5,356 bases of DNA from Bacilli bacterium (GTDB lineage: Bacteria > Bacillota_I > Bacilli_A > RF39 > UBA660), in assembly GCA_022793565.1 (NCBI GenBank), contig JAAWDC010000163.1, positions 1-5,356 of the forward strand. Direction: 5' to 3'. Shown here piece by piece: positions 1-4,645 of the stretch. Position numbers and translations under genes: made by a program. The notes under the pieces were generated by a model, which saw nothing but the letters and a program-made list of their open reading frames with translations, was not told where the DNA came from and ran no database searches. Numbering within the stretch: the first letter of the stretch is position 1; each line of letters starts with the position of its first letter.

Positions 1-252
1 CTTCCCCTCTAAAAAAGAATAACTTAAAAGTTCCTGATAACAACAATCTTCAATCCTGCGATCAATGCCCATCAATCGTTTTAAATTATCATCATGAAAA
101 ACGACCAATTGATGATCCTTGGTTAAAAAAACATCTAATTCAATGGGCAAAGAGGCTTGAATACTTTTAGAAAACGCCTCTAGTGTATTCTCAACAATCC
201 CATCTCCGTGATACCCACGATGACAAATAATATTAGAAAATGATTTCTTCAT
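1..252 (-). CDS. Glycerophosphodiester phosphodiesterase, N-terminal part (cut by window edge)
   Basis: This is the first 84 codons of a GDPD-family enzyme, which hydrolyses glycerophosphodiesters (deacylated phospholipid head groups) to glycerol-3-phosphate and an alcohol using a metal ion. Family motifs visible by translation are the catalytic HRG at residues 11-13, ENTLEAF at 21-27, the metal-binding ELD at 38-40, the LTKDHQLVVFHDDNL stretch with the second catalytic His53 and Asp54, and a following R-L-M-G segment at 59-62. No signal peptide is seen and the protein starts ten residues before HRG, as in short cytoplasmic bacterial GDPDs. The ATG at 252 is the only ordinary in-frame start (an in-frame stop lies 15 nt upstream). 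GGAGG directly abuts this ATG with no spacer, while AGAGGA sits about 10 nt upstream, so ribosome binding may rely on the latter or on coupling to the small gene that overlaps it by 20 nt. About two thirds of a typical 230-250 residue protein lies outside the window. The family assignment is secure; the substrate is unknown. Confidence 0.93.
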   Translation of the reverse strand, partial: MKKSFSNIICHRGYHGDGIVENTLEAFSKSIQASLPIELDVFLTKDHQLVVFHDDNLKRLMGIDRRIEDCCYQELLSYSFLEGK

Positions 253-391
253 CCTCCATACTTCCTCTCAATAGTAACTTTCTACTTTCTATTATATCAC
301 GCTGATACCGTTTTGTTTCCATACAAAGTTGAATCATTAAAGTATCCTGTCCCATTTTCCCCAATGTTTCAATCACATATAATCTTCTCAT
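233..391 (-). CDS. Small hypothetical protein (52 aa) overlapping the GDPD gene
   Basis: I do not recognise this protein. It begins MRRLYVIETLGKMGQ and ends SMEDEEIIF. It is charged, with a basic middle (KRYQRD, ESRKLLLR) and an acidic tail, and has no membrane segment, Cys pair or known motif. It reads as a likely short helical protein. Support for translation is a good Shine-Dalgarno GAGGTG at 398-403, six bases before the ATG, and a plausible promoter just upstream (422-450). The reading frame is open to a TAA lying 20 nt inside the GDPD gene in another frame. Such an overlap suggests that ribosomes finishing this gene help start the GDPD gene. It could therefore be a real small protein or mainly a leader cistron that couples translation. 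No homology search was possible, so its status stays moderate. Confidence 0.55.
   Translation of the reverse strand: MRRLYVIETLGKMGQDTLMIQLCMETKRYQRDIIESRKLLLRGSMEDEEIIF
291..319 (-). promoter_or_regulatory. Possible internal promoter for GDPD (extended -10)
   Basis: Read on the minus strand, TGATATAAT (299-291) is a perfect extended -10 (TGnTATAAT). The -35 at a 17-bp spacing is only GAAACA (3 of 6 matches), but extended -10 promoters tolerate this. It lies inside the small gene and would give a GDPD transcript starting near 284, independent of the upstream promoter. A/T-rich coding DNA throws up such boxes by chance, so this is tentative. Confidence 0.35.
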
Positions 392-421
392 TCCAATCAC
401 CTCAACACAAATCTACAACAT

Positions 422-450
422 ATTTTATTTTTTGACATCACTTTCGACAA
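422..450 (-). promoter_or_regulatory. Promoter for the small gene and GDPD
   Basis: On the minus strand TTGTCG (450-445, 4 of 6 matches to TTGACA) and TAAAAT (427-422, 5 of 6 matches to TATAAT) are separated by exactly 17 bp. Transcription would start near 415. This leaves a leader of about 24 nt that contains the GAGGTG ribosome-binding site at 403-398 before the ATG at 391. Geometry and position fit well; it is a housekeeping sigma-A-type site by inference. Confidence 0.5.
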
Positions 451-491
451 AACTAGTGAAAATAAGACTCTTTTTTCTTAGAAAAAAAACA

Positions 492-520
492 TGGTAAAGA
501 AAGGAATTTTATAGTATAAT
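492..520 (+). promoter_or_regulatory. Promoter for recU-ponA operon
   Basis: A perfect -10 box TATAAT sits at 515-520. A weak -35 candidate TGGTAA (492-497) lies 17 bp upstream. The predicted start near 527 is only about 11 nt before the recU ATG at 538, so the mRNA would begin almost at the ribosome-binding site AGGTG (528-532, five bases before ATG). A six-base inverted repeat, TATAGT at 510-515 and ACTATA at 523-528, straddles the -10 box and could be an operator, though in such A/T-rich DNA it may be chance. Confidence 0.5.
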
Positions 521-537
521 ACACTATAGGTGACATT

Positions 538-1182
538 ATGGAGAATCAAATACAATTAAAAAAAGAAAAAAGAAAAGAAAATAGTGGCACTTACCAAAAT
601 GAACTATATCAATTACTAAATACAAAAAAAACAAATTATGCAGGGCGTGGAATGGATCTAGAAGAAGATCTAAATAAGTCAAACGAATTCTATCGTCAAA
701 AAGGAATCGCTTTTATTTATAAAAAACCGACCCCCATAAAACTGGTAAAAATTGATTACCCATCAAAGCAAAATAAAACAACATCTGTAAAAATAAAGGA
801 AGCATACTTTGAATCCCCTTCTACAACAGATTATAATGGCATATATAAAGCTAAGTATATAGATTTCGAGGCAAAGGAAACAAAGTCCAAAACTGCTTTC
901 CCATTAGAAAACATTCATACACATCAAATAGAACATTTAAGAAATATCACAAAATGTGGAGGGATTGGTTTTCTAATTGTTCGTTTCTCAATATTAAAAG
1001 AAACATATTTATTACCAACAAAAGATTTTTTCTCATACTTAGAAACTGAAAAAAGGAAATCAATTCCATATTCCTTTTTTCAAACAAATGGCTACAAGAT
1101 TGAAGAATCTATGTATCCAAGACTAGACTATTTAAAAATTGTAGATCAATTAATTGGAGGTACTGAAAATGTCAAAAAATAA
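538..1182 (+). CDS. recU: Holliday junction resolvase RecU
   Basis: RecU is the Firmicutes Holliday junction endonuclease that cuts four-way DNA junctions during recombinational repair and chromosome segregation, acting with RuvAB in the cytoplasm. The 214-residue length is close to the B. subtilis protein (206 aa). Visible family hallmarks are a basic N-terminal tail, the YAGRGMDLEEDLNKSN block (34-49), the IAFIYKKPTPIKLV strand (57-70), then STTDYNGIYK (95-104) and IDFEAKETKSKTAFP (108-122). Together these carry the metal-binding catalytic residues Asp98, Glu111 and Lys113 expected of this nuclease fold. HQIEHL (129-134) follows, and the protein ends with the conserved PRLDYLKIVDQL segment. 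No key residue is missing. The ATG at 538 follows AGGTG at five-base spacing. The gene overlaps the downstream penicillin-binding protein gene by 14 nt, the same recU-ponA pairing found in Bacillus, so the two are probably co-transcribed and translationally coupled. Confidence 0.96.
   Translation: MENQIQLKKEKRKENSGTYQNELYQLLNTKKTNYAGRGMDLEEDLNKSNEFYRQKGIAFIYKKPTPIKLVKIDYPSKQNKTTSVKIKEAYFESPSTTDYNGIYKAKYIDFEAKETKSKTAFPLENIHTHQIEHLRNITKCGGIGFLIVRFSILKETYLLPTKDFFSYLETEKRKSIPYSFFQTNGYKIEESMYPRLDYLKIVDQLIGGTENVKK
1156..1160 (+). promoter_or_regulatory. Ribosome-binding site that fixes the PBP start at 1169
   Basis: A full GGAGG lies inside the 3' end of recU, eight bases before ATG 1169. The in-frame TTG at 1154 would give a five-residue longer product, but it overlaps this Shine-Dalgarno and has no ribosome-binding site of its own. 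The ATG is therefore the better start. Confidence 0.8.
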
Positions 1183-4090
1183 AAATAAGAAATCAAGCAC
1201 ATCGAATAAAGTAAAGCAAAAAACCAGAAAAAAAACAATTACAGTTACAAAAAAAGAGCAACGAATATTTTGGATTACAGTTGCCATCATAATTCTCTTA
1301 ACTCTAATTGCTGGTTATTTTTTAATAGGAAAGTTACTAACAATTGCTATGGGACTTGGAATTTTCTTAATCCTAGGAATTGCAATGATTCTAGATAAGA
1401 TGAATAGTAAACCTAAACTAAGAAGAGTTTTAAATATTATTATCATCCTCTTCCTCCTTCTTGCCTTAGCAGGATGTATTGGAGTAGCAAGTTTCTTTAT
1501 CTACATTGTAGAATCTGCACCAGAGTTTAATATTGAAATCTTAAATAAACAAGAATCAAGTATTCTATACGATAGTGCAGGAGAAGAAGTTACAAGAATT
1601 GGAAAAGAACTTCGAGAAAACATTACTTATGATGATTTACCAGAAGTTTTCATCGATGCGTTAATTGCTACCGAAGATTCTAGATTTTTTCAACATAACG
1701 GATTTGACGCACCACGTTTCTTCAAAGCCAGTGTAGGACAGGTATTAGGAAAGAAAAATGCTGGTGGAGCCTCTACCCTATCTATGCAGTTGGTAAAAAA
1801 TACATATACGAATGCCAAACAAAATGAAATGAACTCTGAAGGAATCATTCGTAAATTTACAGATATTTATCTAGCTGTCTTCAAACTAGAAAAAAACTAC
1901 ACCAAAGATCAAATTATTGAATTTTATGTAAATAACTACGATTTAAGTAGTAACTCTTACGGTGTAGAACAAGCATCACAAACATACTTTGGAAAAAGCG
2001 TCAGAAGCTTAAACCTATCAGAAGCTGCAACTTTAGTTGGAGTATTTAATAATCCAACTGCTTACAACCCATTGTTAAAGCCAGCAGCTGCAGAAGCAAG
2101 AAGATCTACTGTATTAAAACTAATGGTAAGACATGGGTATATTACCCAAGAAGAAGCAGATATGGCAAATAGTATCCCTATGACATCCCTAACAAAACAA
2201 CAATCTACAGAAGCAGTTGCCTACATCAGTTATATAGATACAGCAATCGATGAAATTATGGAACGTTGGGGAATCAACCCATATACTACTTCCGTTGAAA
2301 TTTATACCAATATGGATCGACAAAGACAACAAAAAATTGATGAAATATTTAATGGACAAAATTCAAAAGAATTCAGCTGGAAAGATGATAAAATACAAGC
2401 CGGAGTTGCTGTTGTTGAAGTAAACACAGGAAAAATTGTAGCTGTCGGTGGTGGTAGATTTAAATCGAAACCAAGAACAACCTTAAACCGTGCAACACAA
2501 GCAAATAGACAAATCGGATCTACTGCAAAACCAATTTTTGACTATGGACCAGCAATTGAATATTTAAATTGGTCTCCATATGAACAAATTATGGATGAAC
2601 CATGGAGCTATTCAAATGGAAAAAATATCAACAACTCTGATAGAGAATTTATGGGTCAAATCAGTATGAGAACAGCCCTCTCTTTATCTAGAAATATTCC
2701 AGCCCTCAAAGCATTCCAAGAAGTGCAGAAAAAAGTTGGAAATAAAAAAATATTAGAATTTGCAACAAATTTAGGAATTTATGCTGAAGTTAGTAACGGA
2801 GTGATCCACGAAGCACATTCATTAGGTGCATTCGCTACCAAAAATGGAACAACCCCTCTTCAAATGGCCGCAGCATATTCCGCATTTGCCAATGGTGGAA
2901 CCTACCATGAACCACTTTCCATCAATAAAATTATTTTCCGTGAAACTGGAGAAGTCAAAAACTGTGAAGGCAGTGCGCATAGAGCTATGAGTGAAGCAAC
3001 TGCATTTATGATCACAGATATGCTAGTAACAGCTGTAGATTCAGGACTAAGTAGTGGAGCCAAAGTACCTGGTGTTACTGTCGCTGCCAAAACTGGTACT
3101 TCAAGTTTTACAGATGAATTAAAAGCAAAAAGAGGATATCCTGGAAATGCAATTAACGATGCTTGGATTGTTGGATATGATCCAGAATATGCAATTAGTA
3201 TGTGGTATGGATATGACGAAGCAGAAAGAGGTTACTATAATACAGATATTCAAGCAGTAAATGCCAGAAGTCGTCTTTATAAAGCATTAGGAAATGCAAT
3301 TTTCAACAAAAATGGACAACAGTTCAAAGTACCAAACAGCGTAGTAAAAGTAGGCGTTGAAGCAGGAAGCAATCCTGCAAGTCTACCAAGTGCATCAACT
3401 CCAGAAGATCAAATCGTTTATGAATACTTTCTAAAAGGAAATGAACCTACAGAAACATCTGCCAAATACAATAAAATTGCAACACCAACTGGATTAAAAG
3501 TAAATTATAATGCCGCACAAGAACAAATTGTATTAACTTGGAACAAACAAAATACACCAGCCTCTGGAGAAGGATACGGAGAATTTGGTTATAAAGTTTA
3601 CTATGGAGATGTAATGCTTGGATTTACCAAAAATACAACATATACGATTAATGCCAATGCCAATATCTCTGGAACATACAAAGTAACGGCAGCATTTGAA
3701 AACTATCCATATAATGAAAGTGTTCCCGCCATTTATGATTTCAAATATGTACCATCAACAAGTGCTCCTCCAACACCGACTCCTACACCAACAGATGATG
3801 ATTATAGTCTCTCATTAAATGGACAGAATAAAATAACAATAACAACTACAGAGAAATACACAGATCCGGATGATGTAAATAAAGCCGTAACAGTATTAAA
3901 AAATGGCACACCAACCTCTGAAACATACACAATTACAAGAACAATAAAAAGTCCAAGTGGAGCAACCATCAGTGGAAATGTCATCGATGGAACAACAACA
4001 CCACTAGAAGTTGGAAATTATATCATTTCTTATAGTGTAAAAATTGGAAATCAAACAAAATCTATAACGAGAACTATAACAGTAGAATAA
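1169..4090 (+). CDS. ponA: Class A penicillin-binding protein (PBP1/PonA type), GT51 transglycosylase plus transpeptidase
   Basis: This bifunctional cell-wall enzyme (973 aa from ATG 1169) polymerises lipid II into glycan strands and cross-links peptides outside the membrane. Order of parts: Lys/Arg-rich cytoplasmic tail (1-32); three predicted membrane segments (about 34-54, 57-76, 86-113); GT51 domain (about 125-330) with catalytic Glu169 in ATEDSRFFQHNG, GGASTLSMQLVKN (199-211), IIRKFTD (226-232), IIEFYVN (249-255) and RRSTVL (311-316); transpeptidase domain (about 405-710) with SxxK at Ser451-Lys454, SxN at Ser507-Asn509 and KTG at 641-643; FN3-like module (about 770-860); Pro-Thr linker (868-875); Ig-like module (about 877-973). 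The length is near B. subtilis PBP1 (914 aa), which also follows recU. Odd points: Asp232 stands where the RKxxE motif normally has its essential Glu; DLSSNSYG replaces the usual YFGxGAYG-type stretch after motif 4; three membrane passes replace one. The transpeptidase looks fully active; transglycosylase activity is likely but less certain. Confidence 0.95.
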   Translation: MSKNKNKKSSTSNKVKQKTRKKTITVTKKEQRIFWITVAIIILLTLIAGYFLIGKLLTIAMGLGIFLILGIAMILDKMNSKPKLRRVLNIIIILFLLLALAGCIGVASFFIYIVESAPEFNIEILNKQESSILYDSAGEEVTRIGKELRENITYDDLPEVFIDALIATEDSRFFQHNGFDAPRFFKASVGQVLGKKNAGGASTLSMQLVKNTYTNAKQNEMNSEGIIRKFTDIYLAVFKLEKNYTKDQIIEFYVNNYDLSSNSYGVEQASQTYFGKSVRSLNLSEAATLVGVFNNPTAYNPLLKPAAAEARRSTVLKLMVRHGYITQEEADMANSIPMTSLTKQQSTEAVAYISYIDTAIDEIMERWGINPYTTSVEIYTNMDRQRQQKIDEIFNGQNSKEFSWKDDKIQAGVAVVEVNTGKIVAVGGGRFKSKPRTTLNRATQANRQIGSTAKPIFDYGPAIEYLNWSPYEQIMDEPWSYSNGKNINNSDREFMGQISMRTALSLSRNIPALKAFQEVQKKVGNKKILEFATNLGIYAEVSNGVIHEAHSLGAFATKNGTTPLQMAAAYSAFANGGTYHEPLSINKIIFRETGEVKNCEGSAHRAMSEATAFMITDMLVTAVDSGLSSGAKVPGVTVAAKTGTSSFTDELKAKRGYPGNAINDAWIVGYDPEYAISMWYGYDEAERGYYNTDIQAVNARSRLYKALGNAIFNKNGQQFKVPNSVVKVGVEAGSNPASLPSASTPEDQIVYEYFLKGNEPTETSAKYNKIATPTGLKVNYNAAQEQIVLTWNKQNTPASGEGYGEFGYKVYYGDVMLGFTKNTTYTINANANISGTYKVTAAFENYPYNESVPAIYDFKYVPSTSAPPTPTPTPTDDDYSLSLNGQNKITITTTEKYTDPDDVNKAVTVLKNGTPTSETYTITRTIKSPSGATISGNVIDGTTTPLEVGNYIISYSVKIGNQTKSITRTITVE
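3770..3793 (+). repeat. Pro-Thr repeat linker in the PBP
   Basis: The codons read P-T-P-T-P-T-P-T (residues 868-875), followed by an acidic DDD. This low-complexity stretch separates the FN3-like and Ig-like modules. It probably acts as a stiff, extended spacer in the cell wall. The codons vary (CCA, CCG, CCT; ACA, ACT), so it is not a recent microsatellite expansion. Confidence 0.8.
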
Positions 4091-4099
4091 AATCCATTC

Positions 4100-4127
4100 A
4101 ACAACCGCTTTGCGGTTGTTTTCTTTT
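4100..4127 (+). terminator. Rho-independent terminator of recU-ponA
   Basis: A perfect nine-base stem AACAACCGC (4100-4108) pairs with GCGGTTGTT (4112-4120) around a TTT loop and is followed by TTCTTTT. It starts ten bases after the PBP stop codon. Confidence 0.92.
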
Positions 4128-4160
4128 ATGAGAAATACAATCCAAAAACCTTTATCTTAC

Positions 4161-4187
4161 AAATTAAAAAGACGCTTATCAAGCGTC
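4161..4187 (-). terminator. Rho-independent terminator for the minus-strand ZIP/recombinase side
   Basis: Read on the minus strand, GACGCTT (4187-4181) pairs with AAGCGTC (4177-4171) around a GAT loop and is followed by TTTTTAATTT. It lies 27 bases beyond the ZIP stop codon and so was the terminator of the original transporter gene. It now probably also ends any transcript running out of the recombinase gene. Confidence 0.8.
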
Positions 4188-4213
4188 AATCTTTAAAATA
4201 ATCTATCCCATTA

Positions 4214-4612
4214 CTAAAATACAAAATGACCAATAAACATAAATAAAATACCAATCAAAAGAGAAAGAACTGTAAGCCCAATCTTATGATAAGAACAAGA
4301 CTCTGGTAGTAATTCATAAACAGAAATATGAACCATAATACCCGCAATAATCGCATAGAAAAGTCCCATAACAAAAGGCGTAACAATAGGTGCTAAGAAA
4401 AAATATGCCAATACTGCTCCAAGTGGCTCAGAAATACCAGAAATAAACGTATAAAATAAAGCTTTTCTACGACTCCCTGTACTATAGTAAATAGGAATAG
4501 AAATGCTAATGCCCTCCGGAATATTGTGAAGGGCAATCGCAAATGCTAGCGTAATCCCCAAACGAAAATCAGTCGTAGAAGTTAGATACGTAATAATCCC
4601 CTCTGATTGCAT
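4214..4612 (-). pseudogene. ZIP-family metal transporter, C-terminal half (split by an integrated element)
   Basis: ZIP transporters import zinc or other divalent metals through an eight-helix membrane bundle and are usually 240-280 residues long. Only 132 residues are left here. Visible are the second metal-site motif AIALHNIPEG (25-34) followed by ISIPIYYSTGSRRKA, SGISEPLGA (58-66), the GLFYAIIAGIMVHISVYELLPES helix (83-105) and a final hydrophobic helix, which correspond to helices 5-8. Family-like sequence begins at EGIITYLTSTTDFRLG, which in relatives is preceded by HNF/MP, part of the first metal motif. Here it is preceded by M-Q-S, then in-frame TGA and TAA stops. Helices 1-4 are therefore gone, and the break lies near 4603, at the edge of the recombinase element. 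The ATG at 4612 comes from element DNA and has no Shine-Dalgarno before it, so the fragment is probably not translated well. It cannot form a whole transporter alone. It is most likely an interrupted gene whose 5' half lies at the other end of the element, outside the window. Confidence 0.85.
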
Positions 4613-4645
4613 TCATTATGTAACATAAAAATAATAAAATAATAT
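4598..4645. other. Probable attachment-site junction (attL/attR) of the serine-recombinase element
   Basis: The gap between the recombinase stop (4646) and the point where ZIP homology begins (about 4603) is only about 40 bases. Large serine recombinases usually lie right beside one end of their element, and crossover occurs at a 2-bp core flanked by half-sites of about 20-25 bp. The core should lie within roughly 4598-4609, where GAG GGG codons of the ZIP gene meet foreign sequence. The element-side half-site would fall in about 4604-4630, which contains the palindrome at 4616-4628. The exact core cannot be set without the other junction or an empty site. Confidence 0.6.
4616..4628. repeat. 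Perfect 13-bp palindrome beside the element junction
   Basis: TTATGT, a central A, then ACATAA form a perfect inverted repeat. It lies between the ZIP remnant and the recombinase stop codon, inside the expected element half-site. It could be a recombinase or regulator binding site, or a chance feature of A/T-rich DNA. It has no T-tract suited to termination. Confidence 0.45.

Noticed and set aside
432..437. Perfect TTGACA on the plus strand upstream of recU
   Set aside because: At 16-19 bp downstream there is only AGTGAA/TGAAAA-type sequence, with no usable -10 box, and the perfect TATAAT at 515 is far too distant.
466..489. T-rich then A-rich stretch (CTCTTTTTTCTTAGAAAAAAAA) as a terminator or hairpin
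   Set aside because: The pairing is almost entirely A-T with no G/C-rich stem, and no gene ends here because both neighbours start from this region.
1154..1156. TTG at 1154 as start of the penicillin-binding protein
   Set aside because: It overlaps the GGAGG that serves ATG 1169 at ideal spacing and has no upstream Shine-Dalgarno of its own.
2902..3090. 62-codon open frame on the minus strand inside the PBP gene
   Set aside because: It is antisense to the conserved transpeptidase region around KTG, has no ribosome-binding site or recognisable product, and is best explained as a shadow of the real gene.
3802..3984. 60-codon hydrophobic open frame on the minus strand in the PBP 3' end
   Set aside because: Its hydrophobicity arises from reading Thr/Lys-rich codons antisense. 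No Shine-Dalgarno, promoter or homology is visible.
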